From Desulfamplus sp. (GTDB lineage Bacteria; Desulfobacterota; Desulfobacteria; Desulfobacterales; Desulfobacteraceae): a stretch of 64,000 bases of DNA. The position numbers and the translations under genes are program-made. The notes under the pieces were generated by a model. It was not told where the DNA came from. It worked only from the letters and a program-made list of their open reading frames with translations, and did no database searches. The stretch spans positions 26,910 to 90,909 of the forward strand of contig JADFZQ010000013.1 of NCBI GenBank assembly GCA_015232455.1, in the 5' to 3' direction. Shown piece by piece: positions 54,898-63,917 of this stretch. The stretch's first letter is position 1. Each line of letters begins with the position of its first letter.

Positions 54898-56688
54898 ATG
54901 ATTTTAAAACAATATCCGTGTAAAGAAGAGTTCAAAGAACTTGCGTTAAAATACAATGTAATACCTATTTGTGCAGAAATTTTAGCAGATACTGAGACAC
55001 CAGTATCTATTCTCCAAAAATTTCACTCTCCTGATAATTCACTATTTTTGTTGGAAAGCGTTGAAGGTGGTGAGCATTGGGCAAGATATAGCTTTATGGG
55101 GCTATCTGCTAAAAGCCAAGTAAAGGTGTTTGAGGATCATATTGCAATTGAAGAGTCTCCTACAATTGATCCTAATACGAAAAGTAGAGATAACACTGCT
55201 ATTAGCCGCAATATTTCTATTGATGATAAAAATGGAGTTCAAATTAAGAAAATCCCGCACAAAGGTGATCCTATCGGCACAATAAAAGAGATTACTTCAC
55301 ACTACAATCCTGCTGATATAAAAGGTTTACCCAGATTTTGGAGTGGATTAACAGGTTATATGACATACGAGATGGTCTCATTTTTTGAAGATATAGCATC
55401 AATACCAACTATGCCAGATAATAGACCATACGCTCACTTTATGATTCCAGATGCCATGATCATATTTGATAATATGAACCATACTTTAACCTGCATGAGT
55501 ATCTGTTATATAGAAGATAGAGATATAGATAGCTGTTTTAATGAATCATATAGACATCTTGAAGCAATAATAGATAGAGTAAACACAAATGTTGTAACTA
55601 CAATCAATAAATCAGTTCTAAATCAAACCAATAAATCAACTTGTATAAAGTCAGAATCACAACCTTTCTCACTTGTGTCAGAAACAGATCACGACACCTA
55701 TATACAAGGAGTAAAAAAGATAAAAGAACATATTGTTGCAGGCGATATTATTCAGGCAGTATATTCTCAGCCATTCTCATCAGATACTGCTGTTGATCCT
55801 GTAATGATCTACAGAACACAAAGATATATAAACCCATCTCCATATATGTTTTTTATGAATTTAGGAGATATTGCAATTGCTGGCTCTTCCCCTGAAACAA
55901 TGGTCCGTTTAGAAAATAGGACAGCAACTCTTCGCCCAATTGCTGGAACAAGGGCAAGAGGTAAAAATGAACAAGAGGATAGGAATCTTGCAGATGAGCT
56001 TTTAAATGATGAAAAGGAGCGTGCAGAACATCTTATGCTTGTTGATCTTGGCAGAAATGATCTTGGAAGGGTTGCTGAAGTTGGTACTGTTCAGGTTACT
56101 GATTTGATGTTTGTTGAGCGTTACTCTCATGTTATGCACTTGGTTTCAAATATCACCTGTGAGGTTAAAAAAGAGTTTGATGCTTGGGATTTGCTAAAAG
56201 CAACCTTTCCAGCAGGCACTCTTTCAGGGGCACCAAAGATAAGAGCAATGGAGATAATTGCTGATATTGAGAAGAGACCTCGAGGCATCTATGGTGGAGC
56301 TGCTGGCTATATCTCATTTTCAGGTAACATGGATTTGGCAATAACCATAAGAACAGCGGTTATTGAGAAAAATGGCAAAGATATTTCTAATACTCTTGGA
56401 ACTTACGACAATAACTTATCTGATAAAATAGATGCTAATAACCAATACGGGAAAATGGTCATTCAAGCTGGTGCTGGAATTGTTTTTGATTCTGATCCTG
56501 AAAAAGAGTATCAAGAGTGTATAAATAAGGCAAAAAGCGTTGAAAAGGCTTTTTGCCTTGCTCTTATAAGTAGTAATAACACCCTTATAAATAGCAGCAA
56601 TACTATTCAAGCAGGCTCTTGTTGCAATAAAAATTTAGATTTAAAAAATGTTGATATAGAAAAAAAGGTTGGAGGTGAACAATGTTGA
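54898..56688 (+). CDS. trpE: Anthranilate synthase component I
   Basis: 596 aa. The N-terminal regulatory domain has the LLESVEGGEHWARYSFMG segment, and the C-terminal chorismate-binding domain contains SGSPETMVRLENR-like residues (here SSPETMVRL), PIAGTRARG, MLVDLGRNDLGRV and GTLSGAPKIRAMEI, all diagnostic. It makes anthranilate from chorismate with ammonia from TrpG. It is longer than usual because of Asn/Ser/Thr-rich low-complexity insertions (about 90-115 and 240-260) and a low-complexity tail. The end overlaps trpG by 7 bp, suggesting translational coupling. Remaining trp genes are not in the window. Confidence 0.96.
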   Translation: MILKQYPCKEEFKELALKYNVIPICAEILADTETPVSILQKFHSPDNSLFLLESVEGGEHWARYSFMGLSAKSQVKVFEDHIAIEESPTIDPNTKSRDNTAISRNISIDDKNGVQIKKIPHKGDPIGTIKEITSHYNPADIKGLPRFWSGLTGYMTYEMVSFFEDIASIPTMPDNRPYAHFMIPDAMIIFDNMNHTLTCMSICYIEDRDIDSCFNESYRHLEAIIDRVNTNVVTTINKSVLNQTNKSTCIKSESQPFSLVSETDHDTYIQGVKKIKEHIVAGDIIQAVYSQPFSSDTAVDPVMIYRTQRYINPSPYMFFMNLGDIAIAGSSPETMVRLENRTATLRPIAGTRARGKNEQEDRNLADELLNDEKERAEHLMLVDLGRNDLGRVAEVGTVQVTDLMFVERYSHVMHLVSNITCEVKKEFDAWDLLKATFPAGTLSGAPKIRAMEIIADIEKRPRGIYGGAAGYISFSGNMDLAITIRTAVIEKNGKDISNTLGTYDNNLSDKIDANNQYGKMVIQAGAGIVFDSDPEKEYQECINKAKSVEKAFCLALISSNNTLINSSNTIQAGSCCNKNLDLKNVDIEKKVGGEQC

Positions 56689-57290
56689 TAACAGTAATTG
56701 ATAACTATGACTCTTTTACCTTTAATCTTGTTCATTATATAATGCAGTCTGGTGCTGAGGTTGATGTATTCAGAAACAATAAAATAACTGTTGATGAGAT
56801 TGAAGCCTTGAACCCTGACGGAATTGTTATCTCACCAGGTCCTGGCCGCCCTGAAGATGCTGGCATATCGGTTGATGTGATAAAGCATTTTTCAGGCAAA
56901 TTGCCAATACTTGGAGTATGTCTTGGTCATCAGGCGATTGGTTACACGTTTGGAGGTGATATAGTTCAGGCAAAGAAAATTATGCACGGTAAAACCTCAA
57001 TGGTTACAGGTGATGATAAATTCATATTTAGTGGAATAAGTAAACCTTTTGCTGCAATGAGGTATCATTCACTTGCAATCTCTGAGAAAACATTGCCAGA
57101 GTGCTTAACTGTTACTGCAAAGGCTGATGACGGCGAAGTTATGGGAATACGCCATGTAGAGCATAAAACTTTTGGTGTTCAGTTTCATCCAGAATCAATT
57201 ATGACGGTTGTTGGAAAACGTCTTATCAGAAATTTTATAAATATAATCAATAAACCTATTGATAATGGTATTGCTGCTGCATTCCAATGA
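56682..57290 (+). CDS. trpG: Anthranilate synthase component II (glutamine amidotransferase)
   Basis: 202 aa. Class I glutamine amidotransferase with N-terminal IDNYDSFTFNLV, the oxyanion/nucleophile segment GVCLGHQAIG (Cys about residue 79) and the catalytic His-Glu in GVQFHPESI. It supplies ammonia to TrpE; PabA activity with an aminodeoxychorismate synthase is possible as in many bacteria. GGAGG overlaps the end of trpE upstream of the ATG. No further gene follows on this strand; a 214-bp gap with hairpins lies before the convergent protease. Confidence 0.95.
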   Translation: MLITVIDNYDSFTFNLVHYIMQSGAEVDVFRNNKITVDEIEALNPDGIVISPGPGRPEDAGISVDVIKHFSGKLPILGVCLGHQAIGYTFGGDIVQAKKIMHGKTSMVTGDDKFIFSGISKPFAAMRYHSLAISEKTLPECLTVTAKADDGEVMGIRHVEHKTFGVQFHPESIMTVVGKRLIRNFINIINKPIDNGIAAAFQ

Positions 57291-57504
57291 TTATGACTTT
57301 ATTATAATATGGTACAATATTTGCTCTCAAATTTTAGGATAATCCGGTAAGTTGTCTCGAATATAAGACCATATTATTATAAATGGTTTAAAAAAACGGA
57401 AAGGAAAGTCAGTTATCTACAGCTTGGCTGGAGGTATCTGACTGAAGGACTACTGTGCGGTCTTTGGATATGATGACCCGTATATCGCCAGTTTTTCTAA
57501 AATA
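57291..57504. other. Gap with possible structured element
   Basis: Between trpG and the convergent TerD-trypsin gene. It holds a 16-bp imperfect stem (GTCAGTTATCTACAGC with a partner ending CTGAC, 57403-57440 region) with a TTG loop. A short frame, KDYCAVFGYDDP, faintly recalls the N-terminus of PurF but is too short to call. No clear gene. Confidence 0.3.
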
Positions 57505-58689
57505 TTAAACTATAATTGTAGAGATCAATTTATAAACTGCTCTAATATCCCATGCAAGATTAACAAACATTCCATAATGCTCTATTCCTCCTTGTAAAAT
57601 TCCTACTACCCGACCATCTTTACGTCTGAAAACAGGTCCTCCTGACGAGCCGGGTGCTGCTCCAGCATCTATCTGCAAAATAGGAATATTTGCATCTTTC
57701 ATACGGCAACTGTTAACTATTCCTTGAGTATATGTAACGCTTGTTCCTAATTCAAAACTTAGTGGGTAACCAAGAAGCCCCAAAGGTTCTCCAAGATTTA
57801 TTTTCTCATTCTGGTTTATTATAGGAAGCCAATATGGCCAGCCTTGACAATCTTCAAGCCAAAATAAAGCTACATCATTTATTTCATCTTGGGCTAAACA
57901 TTTCAAGGGTCTAAAGAAATTAGTCCCTTCTAAGCATATTCTAATTGATTTTGCATTTTTTACAACATGACAGCATGTTAAAATATAACCACCAGGATTT
58001 ATAACAAATCCAGTTCCAGAATACTGTTTCCCATCAACAGTTTCAACGATTATAAAGCCAACTGCTGAAGTTAATCCCTGAGGAATTTCAGGGATAACAA
58101 AACCTGGCCAGTCTTTTGGCAATAAAATATTTTCAATTGGAACTGAATTATTATCAATATTATCTGGTTTCCTTTCTCTATAATTATTTATTATATCAGA
58201 GATAAGGCTTTCAGGAATTTTGAAATTTTGCAAACATGATAATAGTCCGCCTCGAAAACCATCTCCAGAAATAGCAAGTCTTAAACCATCTTTTTTATAA
58301 ATTTTTGCCAATATCAAAGTCTTTTCTCCATTAAAATGAGAATAATTAAAAGAATAATTGACAAGTTTAATATTATCTTTGGTTATAAAGAAAGACCCTT
58401 CTTTTATATTGTTTGAAGTTTCATTTTGGTATTCATTTAGCTCTCCAATATCAATAATGAAAATTATTTCTGAGGCATTTTGAGGTATTTGTGAACACTG
58501 TAAAATATAGCTTTTCGTATTGATTACACAATTTTTATCTAACAGTTTTCTATTAGAATCAAATACAAGACAAAAGAATAAAATATAATTTATTCCTTCA
58601 ATATTAATCCCAACTTCAAAATTATAATCATCAATTGATAAGTCTGACAGTTTAAGCCTTTGACCCTTTATTAATTCCAAGTGTGCCAT
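57505..58689 (-). CDS. TerD-like domain fused to a trypsin-like serine protease
   Basis: 394 aa, no signal peptide, so probably cytoplasmic. Residues 1-155 follow the TerD/TerZ pattern: LIKGQRLKLSDL at the start, a central strand EIIFIIDI, and YKKDGLRLAISGDGFRGGL at the end. The usual acidic Ca-binding DxD...D motif is degenerate. Residues about 208-394 are a chymotrypsin-fold protease with His241 (TCCHVV), Asp272 (NDVALFW) and Ser349 (PGSSGGP). TerD proteins belong to stress and conflict systems; coupling to a protease suggests a triggered effector. No other ter gene is near. Function is inference. Confidence 0.85.
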   Translation of the reverse strand: MAHLELIKGQRLKLSDLSIDDYNFEVGINIEGINYILFFCLVFDSNRKLLDKNCVINTKSYILQCSQIPQNASEIIFIIDIGELNEYQNETSNNIKEGSFFITKDNIKLVNYSFNYSHFNGEKTLILAKIYKKDGLRLAISGDGFRGGLLSCLQNFKIPESLISDIINNYRERKPDNIDNNSVPIENILLPKDWPGFVIPEIPQGLTSAVGFIIVETVDGKQYSGTGFVINPGGYILTCCHVVKNAKSIRICLEGTNFFRPLKCLAQDEINDVALFWLEDCQGWPYWLPIINQNEKINLGEPLGLLGYPLSFELGTSVTYTQGIVNSCRMKDANIPILQIDAGAAPGSSGGPVFRRKDGRVVGILQGGIEHYGMFVNLAWDIRAVYKLISTIIV

Positions 58690-59267
58690 TAGTTTTTATT
58701 TCCTCCTTGAATTCAGTTAAGACCAAAAACATAATGCTTATCTGCATATAGATGAGTTGTGAAATATTTTTCTTTTTTAGTAATATTATTTATATTTTAA
58801 ATTGCTCCTGATTGAAATTAGCTTGCACATGACTTACTCCTTCATTAAAAGAGTCTATCAAACGGGTCAAAGTTAAATAAGATTGGTATAAAATAGAATA
58901 TATTTTTCCATTAATTATTGAATACTATCATGTTTATCCAAGTAATGGGAATAAAATAACACCATAAATTTCTCCCACTCCCCCAATAGAGTAGATACGG
59001 ACGACAAATTTGTAGAAGAAAATGGACTTCTATTCAAAGGGTCAAAAATATAAAGGAAAATGGTATAACTATAAGTTGTAAAATATTGTCTTTTCAGTCT
59101 AATTAATTTACATTAAGGGCGATCAAATGGTTGCCCTTAATTATTTATGGGTTTTAAGTTTATAAAAGGTTTCTTTGCAAAATTTGGATTTCTATTGTCA
59201 TTTTATTGAATAAAAAAGTAGTTTTTAAACAGTTGAAAAAAATTTGTATAACAGGAGTATTAACTCT
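58690..59267. other. AT-rich intergenic region between divergent genes
   Basis: 578 bp between the TerD-trypsin gene (minus) and the CheA-like kinase (plus). It contains one stem-loop, ATTAAGGGC with GCCCTTAAT (59112-59141), and otherwise only AT-rich sequence. No ORF, tRNA or repeat was recognised. Promoters for both genes must lie here. Confidence 0.5.
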
Positions 59268-61709
59268 ATGCGTTACTCAATTAAGACGCTTCAGCACAGA
59301 TTAGCAATTCAAGTAACTTTAGGTTTGTTTATTTTCTCTTTTATTGCTGGTATATTTACCTATCAATATTCATACAAACGTCAGCTTGAATTGAGCGTTA
59401 CTTTTCAAAACCAGCTTGTTAGGACAATTCAGTCTCAAGCAGAAGTTGCTGCATTTGTGAGTAACGAAGAGATAGGGAATGATATTATCAATGGTCTTCT
59501 TACAAATCCTCTTTTTATGGCTGTAAGGCTTGAATCAACAGAAATTTTTAAATTAGAGAAAATAGCACAAGCAGAACAAATTTCTGATAAGAGGACTAAT
59601 ATTGATTTCAATAGAGGCATGACCTACCCACTCTTATCTCCAGTTGATGGAGAAGAACGTATTGGAACCCTTACAGTTGTAAGAAATGACGAACATATAC
59701 GCAGTGAGGCAGCAAGTGTGTCAAAAGATATTACTTTTCTCCTATTATCTCAACTTATAATGGCAGCTCTTCTTATAGTTTGGGTATCACGCAAAGTTAT
59801 AACAAAGCCTGTTGCAGAGCTTGCAAAAGATGTGGTTTTAGTTAAACCAGGTGAAAATAGTCGAATTACTGTTGAAAAAATCCATCTCTATGATGAGATT
59901 GGTATGTTGTCTGGAAGTATAAACTCTCTTATTGATGCTGCTGAAAATGCCTTATCTGAAAGTGTTTTAGCAAGAAAAGCTGCTGAATCTGCCAACCGTG
60001 CTAAAAGTGAATTTCTTGATAATTCAGGAGAGGGTTTTCTCTCTTTTGGTACTGATATGTTGGTTGATCCAGAATACAGCCATGAGTGCACATCAATTTT
60101 TGAACAGATACTATTAAGTAATAAATTTTCTGATAACCAATGTTTTGATAGCAGCGACTCAAACAATAAAAATATCGTAAACAATAATATAAAAGGCTTA
60201 AATGTTAGTGATCTTCTTTTTGGAGATGAAGATTATGCTAAGAAACAATGTTTTGAAAAGACAATAGAGTTAATTTTCAATGAGACTCTTGATTTGAAAA
60301 GAGAACTTTACCTATCGTTGCTTCAACCAACGTATAAGATTGGGGATAAACACATTAAAGCAAAATACCAGCTTATTGCAAATAATACCAAAATGATGTT
60401 GGTTTTAACTGATATTACTCGTGAGAAAATTCTTGAACAGCATGTTGAAAATGAACGCAAACGGCTTAAATTTGTCATCACTGCTGTTCGTGAGACCAGA
60501 GACTTTTTTGCAATTCTTGATGAACTCAATCAGTTCAAACAAAGTACCCTGCCTCATCTATTTACACGCATGAAACATAGTGCTTGTGCCATAAGTAAAC
60601 ATCAAGATTTTATTAACAACATAAATGATCATCAAAATTTTATTAATGAGATACTTTATGAAATATATCGTCATATTCACACATTTAAGGGGTTATTTGC
60701 CCAGCAAGAGTTTATATTTTTTCCTGAATTTCTCCATGAGATGGAGACCAAAATATCTAAACTAATCGGCAAACTATCTGGAATAGTGGTAGTTAATGGA
60801 AATGGAAATAACAATATTGATGAAGTAGATGTCAATATCAAAGATTCAAATATTGTTGGCTCTACTGACTCAAATTTCTATTTTGCTCAACTTTGCAAAG
60901 AGGTAGGAAATTTTGTCCAACATTTCCAGCATGAAAATGTGCTTGAGCAAGATTTGGTGATTATCTGTGCATTTCTTGGAGATGAGTTTGTTGAGAGAAG
61001 AGGTGATGTTGTTATAAGCAGCGAACTTGCCTCAAAAATAGAATCAATAGCAAACTCTTTGATTGAGAAGATAGGGCAAAACATTGACAATGAGACACTT
61101 AACATTCTTGAGCAGGTAAAACGTCTTAGATATGTTGATATAAAATTGCTTTTAACTCCTCATGTAGAAGGTGCATTAAGGCTTGCCGAACGTCTTGGTA
61201 AATATATAAACCCGTTTAAAGTAGAGGGTGATTTTGTAAGTGTTCATCCAGACAAATTTGCTCCATTTATCCGTTCGCTTGTGAATGTATTTAGAAATGC
61301 AATTGACCATGGTATTGAAGAGCCAGATGAACGTATAGAAGCTGAAAAAGATGAGTATGCAACAATTGAGTGTCAAGTTAGAAAATTAGAGCTTTTTGAT
61401 AACAATAGAGATTATGTTGAGATTGCAATTTCAGACGATGGAAGAGGTATTGACCTTATAGCGGTTAAAGATAAAGTTGTTTCAAAAGGTCTTATAGCTC
61501 TTGAACAAGTCCAAAAAATTGGAAAAGATGAGTTGCTCGACCTTATCTTTCTCGATGATTTTAGCACAAAAGATTCTGTTTCTGCCATGTCAGGCAGAGG
61601 AATGGGTCTTAGTGCTGTTAAAACAGAGCTTGAAAAATTAGATGGTAAGGTGAACATTGATACAGAAGAGGGTAGGGGGAGTTGTTTTAAGTTTTATATA
61701 CCCTTGTAG
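59268..61709 (+). CDS. Membrane sensor histidine kinase with internal HPt and CheA-like ATPase domain
   Basis: 813 aa from the ATG at 59268 (AGGAG ten bases upstream); an in-frame TTG at 59244 has no site. Two membrane helices (about 12-35 and 160-180) flank a periplasmic sensor, followed by HAMP (to about 240). There is no HisKA with a classical H-box. Instead an HPt-type His lies in YRHIHTFKGLFAQ (about 471), and the C-terminal domain is CheA-like (NVFRNAIDHGIEEP, DDGRGID, GRGMGLSAV). It lacks P3 and CheW-like P5 domains. It probably autophosphorylates at the internal HPt and signals to an unlinked regulator. Confidence 0.9.
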   Translation: MRYSIKTLQHRLAIQVTLGLFIFSFIAGIFTYQYSYKRQLELSVTFQNQLVRTIQSQAEVAAFVSNEEIGNDIINGLLTNPLFMAVRLESTEIFKLEKIAQAEQISDKRTNIDFNRGMTYPLLSPVDGEERIGTLTVVRNDEHIRSEAASVSKDITFLLLSQLIMAALLIVWVSRKVITKPVAELAKDVVLVKPGENSRITVEKIHLYDEIGMLSGSINSLIDAAENALSESVLARKAAESANRAKSEFLDNSGEGFLSFGTDMLVDPEYSHECTSIFEQILLSNKFSDNQCFDSSDSNNKNIVNNNIKGLNVSDLLFGDEDYAKKQCFEKTIELIFNETLDLKRELYLSLLQPTYKIGDKHIKAKYQLIANNTKMMLVLTDITREKILEQHVENERKRLKFVITAVRETRDFFAILDELNQFKQSTLPHLFTRMKHSACAISKHQDFINNINDHQNFINEILYEIYRHIHTFKGLFAQQEFIFFPEFLHEMETKISKLIGKLSGIVVVNGNGNNNIDEVDVNIKDSNIVGSTDSNFYFAQLCKEVGNFVQHFQHENVLEQDLVIICAFLGDEFVERRGDVVISSELASKIESIANSLIEKIGQNIDNETLNILEQVKRLRYVDIKLLLTPHVEGALRLAERLGKYINPFKVEGDFVSVHPDKFAPFIRSLVNVFRNAIDHGIEEPDERIEAEKDEYATIECQVRKLELFDNNRDYVEIAISDDGRGIDLIAVKDKVVSKGLIALEQVQKIGKDELLDLIFLDDFSTKDSVSAMSGRGMGLSAVKTELEKLDGKVNIDTEEGRGSCFKFYIPL

Positions 61710-61710
61710 G

Positions 61711-61816
61711 CACTGGGATAACACCATTCCAGACCAATGAAAAATAACAATATGTAGTATGATTTTAAAAATCAGATACGATACATATTGTATGCAAAAA
61801 TAGCGTAAGCCCAGTG
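61711..61816. other. Nested stem-loop element
   Basis: Outer arms CACTGGG (61711-61717) and CCCAGTG (61810-61816) enclose a long hairpin (61747-61791). Its arms pair over 20 bp, interrupted by two 2-nt bulges. It lies just past the kinase stop codon. It could be a structured RNA, a terminator or a small palindromic mobile element. Confidence 0.5.
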
Positions 61817-61938
61817 ATCACTCCTTGTAAAAAGTTCTGAAAATTTAAATATTGCACTTCTTCCATTAATACTCTCATTATCTTATGAGACAGCTCTAAG
61901 GCTATTCTATCTCAATCAAAATGTTTTTGCATAACGGT

Positions 61939-62925
61939 TTAACCGTTTATGCTTGCCATACCCCATTTGTCGTAGCGATCGCCCTTGACGCGATTTGCCA
62001 ACGCATTTAAAGTTGCCAATTCATCATTAGACAGTTCCAGCCCGTAAGTGCCAAGATTTGACTTGAGGTTTTCTAATTTCGTTGTTCCCGTAATAGCCAT
62101 TACGTGTTCACCACGACTAAGAACCCATGCAAGAGCAACTTGTGCTGGTGTGCATGAGTTGGAGCGGGCTATTGCTTCGATCTCATCAACGAGCATCACG
62201 TTGGCAGTGTAAGCTTCGCCTTGAAAACGAGGTGTAGTCAACCGCCAATCACCTTCACCCAGCGTACTTGTTTTGAATCGTCCTGTCAGCATACCTCTGC
62301 CAAGTGGTGAGTATGCCACCAGCGATGCACCAACTTCAAGGCAGGCAGGTATAACGTCCGCTTCGATATCTCTGCTGAAAATCGAGTATTCTGATTGCAC
62401 CGCCGAAATTGAGTGAATTTTCGCCGCACGTCGAATCGTATCGCCTGATGCCTCAGATAAACCGATGGCTCGCACTTTACCTTCGCCAACAAGTTCAGCC
62501 ATCGTGCCAACCGTTTCTTCAATCGGAGTTTTAGGATCAACACGATGAAGATAGTAGAGATCAATAACATCGACACGTAGGCGTTTCAGTGAGCCTTCTA
62601 CGGCACGGCGACAATTTTGACTAGAACCATTGATCCCAGTGAACTCACCTGTTTTGAAGTCCCGAGTTGGTCCGAATTTGGTGGCGATGAATACGCGGTC
62701 GCGGCGGTCTGCGAACGCTTCGCCAAGCAGCGTCTCATTTGCCCCGCCAATTCCATACATTTCTGCTGTATCGAAATGCACAACCCCCAGTTCTGTCGCT
62801 TCGTGCAGTAGCTTTATTGCTGCGTTCTGCTGCATGGGCGGTCCGTAAAATTCTGAAAGTCCCATGCAGCCAAGACCTATAGCTGGTAGTTCTTGTTTAA
62901 TACTGCCTAATAATCTTTTTTTCAT
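61939..62925 (-). CDS. Aldo/keto reductase
   Basis: 328 aa from the ATG at 62925, chosen for GGAG nine bases upstream; an in-frame TTG at 62952 lacks a site. AKR motifs: the catalytic Asp and Tyr in FDTAEMYGIGG, Lys in ATKFGP and His in YYLHRVD. The C-terminal NADPH site includes the TGTTKLENLKSNL segment. It reduces aldehydes or ketones with NADPH; the substrate is unknown. Its GC content and codon use are clearly higher than those of its AT-rich neighbours, suggesting recent transfer. Homologues are annotated as general stress or YakC-like AKRs. Confidence 0.93.
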   Translation of the reverse strand: MKKRLLGSIKQELPAIGLGCMGLSEFYGPPMQQNAAIKLLHEATELGVVHFDTAEMYGIGGANETLLGEAFADRRDRVFIATKFGPTRDFKTGEFTGINGSSQNCRRAVEGSLKRLRVDVIDLYYLHRVDPKTPIEETVGTMAELVGEGKVRAIGLSEASGDTIRRAAKIHSISAVQSEYSIFSRDIEADVIPACLEVGASLVAYSPLGRGMLTGRFKTSTLGEGDWRLTTPRFQGEAYTANVMLVDEIEAIARSNSCTPAQVALAWVLSRGEHVMAITGTTKLENLKSNLGTYGLELSNDELATLNALANRVKGDRYDKWGMASING

Positions 62926-62994
62926 TGGTATCATCTCCGTATTAATATTCAATGCTGATTATCACAGAACCATAGATTTTAGTCTAAGGCTTAA

Positions 62995-63186
62995 TTATGC
63001 TATTTCACTACTACTAGAACTTGTTTGGCTTACAGTATTAGCAACCTTATTAATTACAGATGTTTGTTCTTCTACAGCAGACGCTGATGTAGAAGATATT
63101 TGATTTAATTTTTTAGATACCACTATGTTTACATCTAAAGCGAGCTTTTCAAGTTCATCTACTTTAGAGACTATAATAGATAAATT
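62995..63186 (-). pseudogene. Remnant of a methyl-accepting chemotaxis protein
   Basis: An open frame without start codon reads KKLNQISSTSASAVEEQTSV then INKVANTVSQTS and stops at 62995. This resembles the C-terminal part of the MCP signalling coiled coil (EEQTSxINEVANxVSxTS). A stop at 63187-63189 closes it upstream. It is about 63 codons long and lies between the aldo/keto reductase and the first attC-like site. Confidence 0.55.
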
Positions 63187-63225
63187 TTAAGTTACTATTT
63201 AATTTTTCGCGGAATGAGCCTATGA

Positions 63226-63289
63226 GTTCAACGTTTAAATTCAAATTATTACTTTTACCAAAGGCGTTTAGTTGAAGCAAATGTTAGCT
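63226..63289 (-). repeat. attC-like site A (integron cassette recombination site)
   Basis: On the minus strand it begins AGCTAAC (R''-like), has TTTGCTTCAA (L''-like) with the partner TTGAATTTAAAC near the end, and finishes with GTTGAAC, matching GTTRRRY. It starts 10 bp after the GNAT stop codon. It is 64 bp long, like site B, with the AAC...GTT pairing expected for attC folding. Confidence 0.5.
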
Positions 63290-63298
63290 GAATGCCCT

Positions 63299-63790
63299 CT
63301 ATATATTATATACAAATTTGATTCCATCGTATTCGATGTTTCCAATTTCGATTTTCTTTTCTTCTTGAATTTTTCCGTTCAATTTTTTATAGAATTCATT
63401 ATTTTTTGCATTTTTTAATGTCCACAGAAACACCTTATCAACATTTCTTTCATTTTTATTGAAATTGATTATGTGTTTGAATAGTTGTTTTCCAATTTTC
63501 TGGTTTTGATATTTTGGTTCGATATAAAAACCTACAATTTCAGCAGTATTTATTTGGTCTTCTGCTACTTTTCCTGAAACAAATCCTAATACATTATCAT
63601 TTGCATCACAATAGACAAAAATATCTTCCAATTGATTGGTAATGTTATTTGTAAAAATTTTTATGTACTTTTCTTTTGCAATTGTTTTTAAATATGTTTC
63701 TTTTACAATTCCTGAATATGCAGTTTGCCATGCGTTAACAATTATTTGTGCAATTGATTTAATGTCATTTTGATTTGCTTTTCTAATCAT
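63299..63790 (-). CDS. GNAT-family N-acetyltransferase
   Basis: 163 aa. N-terminal MIRKANQNDIKSIAQII and AWQTAYSGI, central VLGFVSG strand, the acetyl-CoA loop segment GFYIEPKYQNQKIGKQLF (Q-x-x-G-x-G/K type) and FYKKLNG are GNAT signatures. It transfers an acetyl group from acetyl-CoA to an amine; the target is unknown. It is more AT-rich than the window average, lies between two attC-like sites of equal length, and its stop is 10 bp from site A. GNAT genes are frequent integron cassettes, so it is probably a cassette gene. Confidence 0.88.
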   Translation of the reverse strand: MIRKANQNDIKSIAQIIVNAWQTAYSGIVKETYLKTIAKEKYIKIFTNNITNQLEDIFVYCDANDNVLGFVSGKVAEDQINTAEIVGFYIEPKYQNQKIGKQLFKHIINFNKNERNVDKVFLWTLKNAKNNEFYKKLNGKIQEEKKIEIGNIEYDGIKFVYNI

Positions 63791-63846
63791 TTCATTCTTC
63801 CCATATTTTTTTGTGCAAAGAGTCCTTTCAGTGGTGAGCTAATCTG

Positions 63847-63910
63847 TGCCAACGCTGCTTTACTGGTTAAATCGGTGTGTGTCGGCGTCAGCTTGGGCAA
63901 TTTGTTATGG
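63847..63910 (-). repeat. attC-like site B (integron cassette recombination site)
   Basis: On the minus strand: CCATAAC, then AAATTGCCCAAGCTGACGCCG, close to the L'' half of classical 59-base elements such as that of aadA (TAACAATTCG...CAAGCCGACGCCG), ending GCGTTGGCA. It is 64 bp long, starts 8 bp after the stop of the truncated ORF and ends 57 bp before the GNAT start. Confidence 0.5.
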
Positions 63911-63917
63911 GTTCACT

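Noticed and set aside
57443..57500. Fragment of purF (frame KDYCAVFGYDDP)
   Set aside because: Fewer than 20 residues of weak likeness; cannot be told from chance.
61900..61940. attC-like site after the aldo/keto reductase (AACGGTTTAACCGTT)
   Set aside because: Only a short palindrome; no L''/L' halves or GTTRRRY end with partner as at sites A and B.
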